Source of the DNA: CAWCDJ01 sp963836015
GTDB lineage: Bacteria; Acidobacteriota; Terriglobia; Bryobacterales; Bryobacteraceae
Assembly (NCBI GenBank): GCA_963836015.1
Contig: CAWIIF010000015.1
Location: 1,116,001-1,180,000 of the forward strand
Direction: 5' to 3'
Length of the DNA stretch: 64,000 nt
Shown here: one piece after another, positions 17,276 through 28,923 of the stretch
Layout: the number at the start of each line of letters is the position of its first letter
Numbering within the stretch: position 1 is the stretch's first letter
Translations under genes and position numbers: made by a program
The notes under the pieces: generated by a model
Told to the model about the DNA's origin: nothing
Databases searched by the model: none
The model's input: only the letters and a program-made list of their open reading frames with translations

Positions 17276-19417
17276 CTACTTACCAGAGAGGGGCAGCGCG
17301 AACACGTAGTAGCCCTGGGCATCCGGCTCGCCGGGCTTCCAGGCTTCGCCGCGATAGGAACGTCCCGTTCCGGCATAGAACGCTAGAAATTCGCGCCCGC
17401 CGACTTCATACACCGCGGGAATGCCGTCGGGATTGGCCGGGACCTCGCGCTCCCACAGCAGCTTTCCAGTGTCCTTATCGTAGGCGTGCACCATGCGGTC
17501 CGAAGCGGTGGCGATGATCACTAATCCGCCGGCGGTGACCACCGGGCCGTTGCGGGTCGGCCGGTAGCTCCCGGTATCCTTGATCCCTTTTGCGGCAAGG
17601 GATGCGACCGTGCCCAGGGGGACGCGCCACTTGATGGTGCCTTCGTTCAGGTCGTAGGCGACGAGCTGCGACCACGGCGGACCGAAGAAGGGGAGACCGT
17701 TGGAGGCGTGCATCAGGTTCCCGAACTGACCATAGAAGCGGGTCTGCCCTTCGGGCGGAGGTGGTGGGGTATTGCCGCGCGGGGGTGCGCCGGCAGCCGG
17801 ATTGTTCAGATAGGCGGCGAGGTTCTCCAGATCGGCCGTGCTGATGGCCGATTCCGAGAACGCGGGCATTTCCGCCTGGCCGTTCCGCACGAGGTGAGTA
17901 AAGCGATCCATCCCGAGGGTCTTGGGCGCGACCGTGCCGGCCCGGGTGGCGCCGTGGCAGGTGATGCAGGCCCGGCTGTAGACCGCATAGCCGCGCTGCT
18001 CGGGGGTTCCGCCGGCGACGGCCCGGACGGCGGGACGCTCGGAGAGCCTGGTCGTGGATGGCAGATCGACGGCGCGCACGTAGAGCATGCCGGTGCGCGG
18101 ATCGGCGGCAGTCCCGCCCCAATTGGTGCCGCCGAGCTGGCCAGGCGCCTCGATCAGGTCGTAGCGTCCGGGAGGGGTGAAGAGACCCTCGTTGCGCGCA
18201 TTGCGCACGAACTCCCGCAGACGCGCGCGTTCGGCATCATCCACATAGGGGTTCAGGTCGGCGGCGCTGAATGCCTGTCGGGCGAAAGGCGGCGGCTTCG
18301 TGGGAAAGGGCTGAGTGGGCCAGGACTGCTCGCCGGGGACATCGCTCTGGGGGACCGGGCGCTCCTCGACCGGCCACAAAGGCTCGCCCGTCACGCGGTT
18401 GAACACGTAAAGGAAGCCGAACTTCGTCGCCTGCGCCACGATATCGACGGACCTGCCGTTGTGCCTGACGGTCAGCAGCTTGGGCGCGGTGGTTGGGTCG
18501 TAATCCCAGAGGTCGTGGTGAACGAGCTGGTAGTGCCAGAGCCGCTTCCCGGTGCGGACGTCGAGCGCCAGTAGACAGTCTCCGAACAAATCGGCGCCGA
18601 TGCGGTCGGCGCCATACTCGTCGTAGGTGGGGGAGCCCAGCGGGAAGTAGGCGATGCCGCGCTTCTCGTCGATCGAGATCTCGCCCCAGGCATTTACGCC
18701 GCCGGCGTTCTTCCAGGCGTCTTTCGGCCAGGTGTCGTAACCGTACTCGCCGGGACGCGGCACGGTGTGGAAGGTCCAGACGAGTTTGCCGGAGAGGACA
18801 TCGTAGGCACGCAGGTCGCCGGGCGGATCGCCGTAGCCTTCGCCGGTGGCTGAGCCGAGGATGATGAGGTTCTCGAACACGCGGCCGGGCGTGCCGCTCT
18901 GAATGTTGCGAATGGTCTTCGGATCGCGGCCGAGTCCGACGCGCAGGTCGACGCGGCCATCGTTGCCAAAAGATGGAATGGTGACGCCGCTGCGGATGTC
19001 GATTTCCTGGAGATAGCTGTCGGCGGCGAAGATCAGGCGGCGGTCGGAGCCGTTTTTGCTTTGCCAGTAGTTGAAGCCCCGATCGGTAGGCCGGCCTTCG
19101 ACGGGATGGGTCCAGATCTGCTTTCCCGTAGCGGCGTCGAGGGCGACAACGGCGCTGTCTTTGCCGACTACAAACATGACGCCATCCACTACCAGGGGGC
19201 TAAAGGCGAACCTCCCTCCCGGCCCCGGGGCCTTATAGGACCATGCCGGCTCCAGCCTGCCGACATTGCTCTTGTTGATTTGATCGAGAGCGGAATACTG
19301 CATCGAATCCGCCGCCCCGCCGTAGTCGCTCCAGGTACGGTAGGGCTGCTTTTGCAGGACAGACTGGCCGGCCAGGGGCAGCGCCAGCGCGGCGATGCAG
19401 ACGATCCTTACTTTCAT
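17276..19417 (-). CDS. PQQ-dependent dehydrogenase with internal cytochrome c domain (copy 3)
   Basis: A 713-aa paralogue of the two plus-strand quinoproteins. Signal peptide MKVRIVCIAALALPLAGQS, propeller with VHHDLWDYD, cytochrome c insertion with C484-IT-C487-H488 and a Met in AEMPAF, a proline-rich linker, then resumed propeller (NGLPFFGPPWSQLVAYDLNE). It begins 12 nt after the TIM-ThuA copy 2 and ends 28 nt before the aroE-like start, so the three are one operon. The gene pair TIM-ThuA/quinoprotein repeats the pairing seen in the converging operon. Confidence 0.88.
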   Translation of the reverse strand: MKVRIVCIAALALPLAGQSVLQKQPYRTWSDYGGAADSMQYSALDQINKSNVGRLEPAWSYKAPGPGGRFAFSPLVVDGVMFVVGKDSAVVALDAATGKQIWTHPVEGRPTDRGFNYWQSKNGSDRRLIFAADSYLQEIDIRSGVTIPSFGNDGRVDLRVGLGRDPKTIRNIQSGTPGRVFENLIILGSATGEGYGDPPGDLRAYDVLSGKLVWTFHTVPRPGEYGYDTWPKDAWKNAGGVNAWGEISIDEKRGIAYFPLGSPTYDEYGADRIGADLFGDCLLALDVRTGKRLWHYQLVHHDLWDYDPTTAPKLLTVRHNGRSVDIVAQATKFGFLYVFNRVTGEPLWPVEERPVPQSDVPGEQSWPTQPFPTKPPPFARQAFSAADLNPYVDDAERARLREFVRNARNEGLFTPPGRYDLIEAPGQLGGTNWGGTAADPRTGMLYVRAVDLPSTTRLSERPAVRAVAGGTPEQRGYAVYSRACITCHGATRAGTVAPKTLGMDRFTHLVRNGQAEMPAFSESAISTADLENLAAYLNNPAAGAPPRGNTPPPPPEGQTRFYGQFGNLMHASNGLPFFGPPWSQLVAYDLNEGTIKWRVPLGTVASLAAKGIKDTGSYRPTRNGPVVTAGGLVIIATASDRMVHAYDKDTGKLLWEREVPANPDGIPAVYEVGGREFLAFYAGTGRSYRGEAWKPGEPDAQGYYVFALPLSGK

Positions 19418-19429
19418 CTCGCGGCTCTC

Positions 19430-21229
19430 CTACTTCCTGGCAGCCAGCCTGGCGCTGGGCGTGGTATCGGCATCCAGATCTCCGAGGATAAACTGAATCG
19501 CGGCGAGCAGGTGTTCGGTCCACGCGGGGGTCGTATAGAGGATAGCGGTGTGCCCCAGCGGAGTGCAATAGACGCGTCCTTTGCCATAGGTCTTGATCCA
19601 GGCGAGGGCGTAATCCTGATCGGGCCGCGTGCACTGGGCGCAGAACTTGCCCTGCGTCGCCATATCGGATCGCTCCACATCGAGGCTCAGGAGGACGTGC
19701 TGCTTCTCGCGCGAATAGGGAGCGTAGGGTGGCATGTGGTAGAACTCGTCCGTATGATCGAACGGCTTCCCGCCGAACATGGTGGTGAGCGGGCTGTGAG
19801 AGTCGTCGATCTTGATGACCTGCTTCTCGGTGTGGTGCGCGCCGGCCCACATGCCCATCATTTCGGTGAACTCGGGCCAGTCGTTATTGGAGAACGTGAC
19901 GGCATGGTTTCCGCCGATGCCGCCGCCTTCCCGTACGTAGCGGAGAATACCCTCACGGACGTCGGGCTCGGGAAAGGTCATGCCGCAAACGCTGTTCAGG
20001 AAGACCGCGTCGAATTCTTTGATCTTGGGGTACTTGAGGAGGTTGGGGTCATTGCTGAAGGTGACTTCGAAGGCGCCGGTGTATTTTGCCATCAGCTCGA
20101 TCAGCAGGTTGAGATGCGGGATCGTGCCGTGGCCGGAGTACATCTGGATGTCGGTCACCAGGAGCTTGCGAGGCTTCTTCGGCTGGACGATGGCCTTTCG
20201 TGGAGTAGCTGCGTCGATCTTCTGCCGCATATCGGCCGGAAGCAGTTCGGGACCGCGGATCTTTCCGGCGGGAGAATCGAGCATCTGCATCACGCGGGCG
20301 GACATGGCGGGGAGCATCGTCTTCTCGAATCCCTCCATGGAGCGCGAGAAGTCGGCGTACGTGTCGGCTGCGCCGGTGGAGTCGATGGAGAGGAAGAGCG
20401 GCTTCAGTCCCATGCGGTAGGCGGCCAGAAAGAAGTCGGGCAAGTCTGCCGCGCCGCTGCCGAGGGTGACAGCGCGGCCGTGGGCGCCGAGGGCGCTGCG
20501 ATCGCGAATGGTCACTCCGAAGATTCTGTCCTTGAGGACCGACAGGCCGTCGGCGGGCTTGACGCCCTGCTGCATCCAGGCGCCCGTATCCGCCCAGATA
20601 CCGATTCGCTGACTGCGGCCCGCGATCTCGGCGGCGGCGCTCTTGGGGTCCTGGCGGCTCTCGATCGCGACATTGATACCGAACTCGCCGGCGAACTGAT
20701 CGAGATCCGCAAGCGCGGCTGCCGGAGCCGCGGTGACGATGGTGTCGACCCCCAGGTCCCTGGCGAACTCGAACAGCTTGCGGCGGGAGTCCGCATCGGC
20801 GCCCAAGCGGGAGACGTGATACGCGGGCATGTGCAGGTTCAATTCCCGCAGGCGGTACTCCACGGCCCGGCGCTCACCGGACTGCAGTTCAAAGCTGAGG
20901 GCTTTGGGGACCTCGGGGCTGACCTTTTGCGTATCGAAGCCCTCGATGCTGCCGAGGCCCAGGGCGTCGGCCTTCGCGGCGGCTTCCGAGAACGTCAACT
21001 CCTTGAATGCGGCGGCGGGGATGCCGACGCGCCAGCCGAACCAGATCTTTCCATCGGCCGCCCCCAGGCGAATGGTGCCCAGGCTCGATCCGGTGGGACG
21101 CACGGAGGCCGACCCGGCGGCAGGGACGTTGGATGGCGCCCCCCGTCCGGCGGCAGGCTGAGGTTGCGCGAAGCCGGCGAAGGTGCCTGCTCCGAGAAAC
21201 AGGAAGGCAGCGCGGATCGATCTCTTCAT
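19430..21229 (-). CDS. Exported TIM-barrel/ThuA-like fusion (copy 2)
   Basis: About 599 aa from ATG 21229, which has GAAAGGG upstream and starts a clear signal peptide (MKRSIRAAFLFLGAGTFAGFA). Residues about 60-330 are the isomerase-like TIM barrel (FKELTFSEAAAKADALGLGS, LRELNLHMPAYHVSRLG). Residues about 345-595 are the ThuA-like domain (KLLVTDIQMYSGHGTIPHLN, DAVFLNSVCGMTF, GGNHAVTFSNNDW, WIKTYGKGRVYCTPLGHT) with a CAQC pair not found in copy 1. First gene of the minus-strand operon behind promoter C. An upstream in-frame extension to 21334 would include the operator and is rejected. Confidence 0.82.
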   Translation of the reverse strand: MKRSIRAAFLFLGAGTFAGFAQPQPAAGRGAPSNVPAAGSASVRPTGSSLGTIRLGAADGKIWFGWRVGIPAAAFKELTFSEAAAKADALGLGSIEGFDTQKVSPEVPKALSFELQSGERRAVEYRLRELNLHMPAYHVSRLGADADSRRKLFEFARDLGVDTIVTAAPAAALADLDQFAGEFGINVAIESRQDPKSAAAEIAGRSQRIGIWADTGAWMQQGVKPADGLSVLKDRIFGVTIRDRSALGAHGRAVTLGSGAADLPDFFLAAYRMGLKPLFLSIDSTGAADTYADFSRSMEGFEKTMLPAMSARVMQMLDSPAGKIRGPELLPADMRQKIDAATPRKAIVQPKKPRKLLVTDIQMYSGHGTIPHLNLLIELMAKYTGAFEVTFSNDPNLLKYPKIKEFDAVFLNSVCGMTFPEPDVREGILRYVREGGGIGGNHAVTFSNNDWPEFTEMMGMWAGAHHTEKQVIKIDDSHSPLTTMFGGKPFDHTDEFYHMPPYAPYSREKQHVLLSLDVERSDMATQGKFCAQCTRPDQDYALAWIKTYGKGRVYCTPLGHTAILYTTPAWTEHLLAAIQFILGDLDADTTPSARLAARK

Positions 21230-21281
21230 GGTGGTTACCCTTTCTTCGACGGGGAAGGCATTGCTGCGGACTCCGGAGACT

Positions 21282-21300
21282 CGTTGCATATAGCGCAATG
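21282..21300 (-). promoter_or_regulatory. Operator C
   Basis: Minus-strand reading CATTGCGCTATATGCAACG, close to operators A, B and D, beginning 24 bp after the -10 of promoter C and about 50 bp before the TIM-ThuA start. Confidence 0.72.
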
Positions 21301-21324
21301 CGATCTGCGCCAAACGCGAACGGA

Positions 21325-21353
21325 ATCCTATCAAGGCCCGGATGGGAAGTCAA
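21325..21353 (-). promoter_or_regulatory. Promoter C for the minus-strand quinoprotein operon
   Basis: Minus-strand TTGACT (21353-21348), 17-bp spacer, TAGGAT (21330-21325), followed by TCCGTTCGCG. Divergent from promoter D, about 47 bp between the two -35 boxes. Confidence 0.65.
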
Positions 21354-21399
21354 GCAAATCGGCCCGGTAAATGGGTCGAACCAGGGCAATGTCTTCGGC

Positions 21400-21429
21400 T
21401 TGACTTGCGCGAGCGTAGATTGATAGCAT
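21400..21429 (+). promoter_or_regulatory. Promoter D for the transaldolase/E2/E1 operon
   Basis: TTGACT (21400-21405), 18-bp spacer, TAGCAT (21424-21429), followed by TCCGTTCGCG. Predicted start near 21436, giving a 5' leader of about 160 nt. Confidence 0.6.
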
Positions 21430-21452
21430 TCCGTTCGCGGCTTTATGCGGAT

Positions 21453-21475
21453 GCTATTGCGCTATACGCAATAGC
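21453..21475 (+). promoter_or_regulatory. Operator D, longest palindrome of the set
   Basis: Perfect 9-bp arms (GCTATTGCG and CGCAATAGC) around CTATA; core ATTGCGCTATACGCAAT at 21456-21472. It begins about 23-25 bp after the -10 of promoter D. Confidence 0.75.
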
Positions 21476-21597
21476 TGGAAACGCCACAGCGGCGATCGCG
21501 GCACCTTTGCGCCTCCCAACAGACTGTGGCCGGCGTTCCTTGATAAGATGACGCCGAAGGGGTTCTGCGTAACGCTGCTACTAGCGAGGCTACGATC

Positions 21598-22629
21598 GTG
21601 AACGATACTTATCTAAATTGGGCGATTGAGAATACGCGCACGAAGTGGTGGCACGATTCCGCGCAAGCGGTCGAACTCGACCTTGGGCTGGAACGCGGCG
21701 CCATCGGGGTGACGACCAACCCGTTCCTCTCGAGCACCGCGCTGCACAAGGATCGCGAGTATTGGGCGAGCGAGATCGGCAGCGTCCTGGCCCGCAACCT
21801 GCCCCCGGAGCAAAAGGCCGAGGCGCTCATGCAGATTCCGGTTATGTGCGCGGCGGCGAGGTTCCTGCCGGAGTATGAGGCCAAGGGCGGGCGCTCCGGG
21901 TTTGTCTGCGCACAGGTAAATCCGGCGCGCGCGGGCGACCGGGACTGCATGTACGCGATGGCCAGGCGCTTCCATACGTGGTCGCCGAACATCGCGGTGA
22001 AATTGCCGGCCACCGCCGCGGGACTGGACGTGCTCGAGGACTGCGCGGCGGAAGGGATCACGACCACGGCCACCGTCAGCTTCACGGTTCCGCAGGTGCT
22101 GGCGATTGCGGAGCGGCATCGCGCCGGGTCGCGGCGCGCCAGAGAGAAAGGAATCGAGCCGGGCCAGTGCTTCGCAGTGATCATGATCGGGAGGCTGGAC
22201 GACTATCTCCGCGATATCGCCCACGACAACCGCGCGCCCGTGAGCGAATCCGACATCCGCCTGGCGGGCCTGGCCGTCACGAAGCGTGCCTACCGCATCT
22301 ACCAGGAGCGCGGCTACGAGGCCGTCCTGCTGGTGGCGGCGTTGCGCGGTGCCTATCATATGACTGAACTGGTGGGGGCCGACCTGTTGATGTCGATTCA
22401 CCCCACGCCGCAGGAATGGTTTGTCACGCAGGACCTGCCGCGCGAGGAACGGATCGACCGGCCGGTCGACGCCGATGCAGTGGACCGCTTGCGGCAGATG
22501 CCGGAGTTCGTGCGCGCTTTCGAACCGGATGGCATGACACCGTGCGAGTTCATGGGGTTCGGACCGACGCAGCGGACGCTGACTCAGTTCAGCGAAGCCG
22601 GCTGGAAGCTCATGGAGAACTACCGCTAG
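21598..22629 (+). CDS. Transaldolase-family protein
   Basis: A 343-aa protein of the transaldolase / fructose-6-phosphate aldolase family, which makes or breaks C-C bonds through a Lys Schiff base. GVTTNPFL near residue 37 matches the family GVTTNPS motif; IAVKLPATAAGLDVLE supplies the probable Schiff-base Lys at 135; TTTATVSFTVPQVL follows as expected. The start is a GTG with a weak GCGAGG site. It lies behind promoter and operator D and abuts the E2 gene with no gap. It is longer than a minimal aldolase and not an orthodox pentose-phosphate TalB; probably an aldolase acting on a sugar-like catabolic intermediate. Confidence 0.82.
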   Translation: MNDTYLNWAIENTRTKWWHDSAQAVELDLGLERGAIGVTTNPFLSSTALHKDREYWASEIGSVLARNLPPEQKAEALMQIPVMCAAARFLPEYEAKGGRSGFVCAQVNPARAGDRDCMYAMARRFHTWSPNIAVKLPATAAGLDVLEDCAAEGITTTATVSFTVPQVLAIAERHRAGSRRAREKGIEPGQCFAVIMIGRLDDYLRDIAHDNRAPVSESDIRLAGLAVTKRAYRIYQERGYEAVLLVAALRGAYHMTELVGADLLMSIHPTPQEWFVTQDLPREERIDRPVDADAVDRLRQMPEFVRAFEPDGMTPCEFMGFGPTQRTLTQFSEAGWKLMENYR

Positions 22630-23811
22630 ATGGCGACACCGGTCGAGGTGCCGAAACTCGGGAACACGGTCGAAGAGTGCCTGATCAGCAGGTGGGTGAA
22701 GCGCAAAGGCGAGGTGGTGGCGGCCGGCGACCTGATCGCGGAGATCGAGACGGACAAGGCGACCTTTGAGATTACCTCTCCCGTGAACGGCACGGTGATC
22801 GAAACGTTTTTCGAGGAGGGCGCCCTGGTTCCGGTGTTCACGAACCTGGTGGTAATCGGCGAGCCCGGCGAGAGTGCGGAAGCGTTCCGGCCCCTCGGAG
22901 GCACCCCGGCAGCGGAGATCGATACTCCCCCGCAGGCCGCCGTAGGACCGGTCCTGCTGGTGGAAGCAGCCGCGGCCGCGGCTTCTCCGGCGGCTCCTCT
23001 CAGCCCCCGGGCGAGGCGGTTCGCGCGCGAGCATCAACTGCACCCGGTTGAAGTCCGCGGCTCAGGACCGGGCGGCCGCGTACTCGAAGAGGACCTCCGA
23101 AAACTGGCGGCTGCCGTCCCGCCGGCGCCCCAGCCGGGCATCCGCATTTCGAGCGTCCGCGAAAAGATCGCGCGCCGCATGCGGGAATCTCTCGCTGCGA
23201 CGGCGCAATACACGCTGAATGCGTCCGCCGACGCTCGGGGGTTGCTCGCGGTGCGCGCACGGAGGAAGGGACGGGCCGGGCTGCCGGACATCAACATCAA
23301 CGACCTCGTGACATTCTGCGTGGTGGAATCGCTGCTCGAAGTTCCGGAACTGAACGCGGAATTCATCGATGGCCGGCTCCGGCAGCATTCGGAAGTGAAC
23401 ATCGGGTTTGCCTGCGATACGCCGCGCGGCCTGCTCGTGCCGGTGGTACTGGACGCGCAGTTATTGGCCATCGACGAACTGGCGGCCCAAATGCGGGAAC
23501 TGGCCGCGCGCGCCGTGCAGGGGAACATCGCGGCGGACGATCTTTCGGGCGGCACATTTACGGTCAGCAACCTGGGCGGCCTGGGGATCGAATCGTTCAC
23601 CCCGCTGCTGAATCCCCCGCAAGTCGCGATTCTGGGGGTAGGCGGCATCCGGGTGGCGCCCACGCGGCGGAACGGCGCGATCGAATTCGTCGATATCATC
23701 GGATTGTCGCTGACCTGCGATCACCAGGTGATCGATGGCGCGCCCGGCGCGCGCTTCCTGCAGGTGGTCGCCAGGAATATCGAGAACGTAGAGGCGCTAT
23801 GCGGAATCTGA
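22630..23811 (+). CDS. Dihydrolipoamide acyltransferase (E2) of a 2-oxoacid dehydrogenase
   Basis: A 393-aa E2 core protein moving an acyl group from E1 to CoA. Residues 1-78 are a lipoyl domain with the lipoylated Lys at 43 (EIETDKATFEI). Residues about 125-160 are the E3/E1-binding domain (SPRARRFAREHQL, GSGPGGRVLEEDL). Residues 170-393 are the catalytic domain ending with DHQVIDGAPG, where His365 and Asp369 are catalytic. It starts immediately after the transaldolase stop and is followed 50 nt later by E1. One lipoyl domain only. Which 2-oxoacid is used cannot be told. Confidence 0.88.
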   Translation: MATPVEVPKLGNTVEECLISRWVKRKGEVVAAGDLIAEIETDKATFEITSPVNGTVIETFFEEGALVPVFTNLVVIGEPGESAEAFRPLGGTPAAEIDTPPQAAVGPVLLVEAAAAAASPAAPLSPRARRFAREHQLHPVEVRGSGPGGRVLEEDLRKLAAAVPPAPQPGIRISSVREKIARRMRESLAATAQYTLNASADARGLLAVRARRKGRAGLPDININDLVTFCVVESLLEVPELNAEFIDGRLRQHSEVNIGFACDTPRGLLVPVVLDAQLLAIDELAAQMRELAARAVQGNIAADDLSGGTFTVSNLGGLGIESFTPLLNPPQVAILGVGGIRVAPTRRNGAIEFVDIIGLSLTCDHQVIDGAPGARFLQVVARNIENVEALCGI

Positions 23812-23861
23812 CCCTGCCTCGAGTCAGCCTGTTTTGCAAGCCTTGTTAGGAGCCAGGCGGA

Positions 23862-26317
<2,456 letters not shown>

Positions 26318-26321
<4 letters not shown>

Positions 26322-27898
26322 GGACGCCCGGCGGCGGTGATCAGCCCGTACACGTTGACGGCGTTGTCGTAGTTCGGCACGTACACCTTGCCGGCGACCA
26401 CAGTCGGGGAAACGAACTTGACGAGCGTGCCGAGACGATCCCGCTTTGGCTGCTGCTCGCTGTTCCACAGTTCCTCGAGGGTCTCCGCGTTGTAGGCGCG
26501 CAGCACGCCCGCCGCATTACCGTGGTCGGCGCTCCTTCCATTGGTCAAGGTTGCCCAGAGTATGCCAGTGCCGGCCTTCTTGCCGTCGGCGGAGACGGTA
26601 AGCGCGCCGCCGGGAGAGCCTCGTGAGCCAACCGTGCCTTTGGCAAACGGCGCCGGATTCAGGGCGTGGCCGTCGAAACGGAAACCCTTCACAAAATCCG
26701 CTTCGCACCACACGTACAGATTGACGCCGGACGGTCCTTCCCAAAGGGCGGGGCCGGCGAGTATACGGCCTCCATTCAACTCCACAGTCTGGAGCGCGCC
26801 CGAATTATCGGAGGTCAGCCGGCCGAGACGTCCGGTCTCGAACAGATAGACAATACCTTTCTTGCTGCCGGCAATCAGGATATTGGTGCCGGGAACGAGC
26901 AGCGGACCGGTCGAGCCGAGGTCCGCATCGCGCGCATTGAGTGCTTCGTAGTCGGACGGGGTGAAATAGTCGTCGACGTGGAAACCGTCGGGGTGCACGG
27001 TCAGCTTCAGGAGGGAGGTGCCGAAATCCCGTTTGCCATCCCAGGAGCCGTTGCCGACCTCGAAGTAGATATTCCCGCTTGCATCGACCGCCGGCCCCCT
27101 GCCCGATTGCCAGATGCCGCCCTCGGCTCCATCGGGCGTAGTGCAGAGGGCCGCTGTCTGTCTTAGACTCCGGGCGTCGTAAGCCATGATCCAGCCGTGA
27201 TAGGGGCGGATATCTTCGTGCGAGGCCCACGCGATCACCACCGAGCCTTTGACCAGCGCGAGCGCCGGACGTTGGTTGCCGGCCCGGGGGTCGAAGCGCA
27301 GCGTGCCGCCGGCGGCATCGCGGGCCGTGCTCTTGACGGCGGCTTCGATCGCGGCGGGGGGAGCCTGGTCCTTGCCGCTGGCTAAGTCGAGTTTGTGAAG
27401 CCGCTGCACGTAGGTGCCGCGCTCCCTGGTGCGGGCAACGAGGAACAGCGATTTAGAGGCGGGATCGATCACCGGCGTCCCCATGATCCCGACATTGCCG
27501 ACGACGTTCAGGTCGTTGTTGTTCGTGATGTCCGTGACCGGCACCGGCGTAATGCCCGCCGCTTCGTTCGTCAGGTCGCGGATCCAGAGCGGCGGCCCTG
27601 CGTGATCGGCGTCGAAGGCGTACACCTTGTCGTTCATGGTCGCTACGAACAGGACGTTGTGCCTGCCGCGCCCAGGCAGTTCGAGCGCCGGCACGTAGAG
27701 CGGCTGCGCGTAGACCGCGCCATCCACATAGTAGCTGTAGAGCTTGCCGAAGCCGGCGACCCGTACGTTGGCGGCGTTCAGGATGGTTTCCCGGGGATTG
27801 GCCCCCGTGGTGCCCGGATCGTATCGATTCATCAGTACACTGACCTGGGCGTACAGGCAGGATGCTATTAAGAGCAAGGGGATTCGAAATGAGCGCAT
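26318..27898 (-). CDS. Secreted PQQ-like beta-propeller protein
   Basis: About 526 aa from ATG 27898 with a signal peptide (MRSFRIPLLLIASCLYAQ). Beta-propeller blade repeats of the PQQ-like type are visible (HNVLFVATMNDKVYAFDAD, GILWATLTNG, GVLRAYNAETLEELW, VAGKVYVPNYDNAVNVYGL). No cytochrome c motif and no HHDLWDYD active-site motif, so it is probably not one of the dehydrogenases; acidobacterial proteins of this kind are usually annotated only as quinoprotein-like. Converges with the E1 gene, overlapping by 4 bp. Confidence 0.75.
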
Positions 27899-27975
27899 GA
27901 CGAGGTCGTCAACCATCTTACGTCACGATCGGCCCGCTCATGCCCGCGAGGCCGGCAATCGGGGGAAAATGAGTC

Positions 27976-28923
27976 ATGAGGGTAATTCGATTAGCCGAAT
28001 CCGCTCAGGGGGCGACGCTGGTGGAGGCAGACGCGCCTCAACCTCGACCTGGCCCGGACGAGCTATTGATTCGTGTTTGCGCAGCCGGTGTAACTCCGAC
28101 CGAGCTGCTTTGGTATCCGACCTCGCACACTAAGACAGGCGAGAAGCGCGTCGGGGCCATCCCGGGTCACGAGTTCTCGGGCGTGATCGAGGATGTCGGC
28201 GAGGACGTGGGAAGTCTCGAGATCGGCCAGGAGGTCTTCGGCCTGAACGACTGGTTTGCCGATGGAGCCATGGCCGAGCGCTGCACCGCGCCGTTCTCCG
28301 CGGTGGCGCCCAAGCCGGCCCGGTTGACTCACGTCGAGGCCGCTTCCGTTCCGATCGGCGCGTTGACGGCATGGCAAGGGCTGTACGACCGTGCCATGCT
28401 CCAGGCTGGAGAGCGCGTCTTGGTACATGGAGGCGCAGGAGCTGTGGGGCTCTTTGCGATACAACTCGCCAGGCTCCGTGGGGCGCACGTGGTCGCGACC
28501 GCGTCGGCGCGCAACCTCGACTTTGTGACGAGCCTGGGCGCCGAACAGGTAATCGATTATCATGCATCGCCATTTGAGCAGCAGGTCGGCGAGCTGGACG
28601 TGGTGTTCGATACGGTCGGTGGTCAGACTTTGGAACGCTCGTGGCGGGTTCTCAAGCCGCGCGGGCGAATGGTGACGATTGCGGCAAACGGAGAGAGTGC
28701 GTCGGAGCAGCGGGTGAAGAACGCATTCTTCATCGTCGAGGCCAATCAGAAGGAGCTCAGCGAAATTGGAGACCTGCTCGACGCGGGGCGCCTACGGACG
28801 GTCGTAGACGCCGTGGTCCCGCTGTCTCGAGCGCCGGACGCCTTCACGGGACATGTAGACAGGCACGGCCGCGGAAAGCTGGTCGTTGCGGTGAAGGATG
28901 AACATTTGACCAGCGGCGGTTAG
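27976..28923 (+). CDS. MDR-family NADPH:quinone oxidoreductase-like protein
   Basis: A 315-aa medium-chain dehydrogenase/reductase without the zinc ligands of alcohol dehydrogenases. GroES-like N-terminal half (GHEFSGVIEDVGEDV), then a Rossmann domain with VHGGAGAVGLFAIQLARLRG at about 156 and the LGAEQVIDY segment. Typical length for quinone-reductase or zeta-crystallin-like proteins. It stands alone, divergent from the propeller gene (78 bp between starts). Physiological substrate unknown. Confidence 0.85.
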   Translation: MRVIRLAESAQGATLVEADAPQPRPGPDELLIRVCAAGVTPTELLWYPTSHTKTGEKRVGAIPGHEFSGVIEDVGEDVGSLEIGQEVFGLNDWFADGAMAERCTAPFSAVAPKPARLTHVEAASVPIGALTAWQGLYDRAMLQAGERVLVHGGAGAVGLFAIQLARLRGAHVVATASARNLDFVTSLGAEQVIDYHASPFEQQVGELDVVFDTVGGQTLERSWRVLKPRGRMVTIAANGESASEQRVKNAFFIVEANQKELSEIGDLLDAGRLRTVVDAVVPLSRAPDAFTGHVDRHGRGKLVVAVKDEHLTSGG

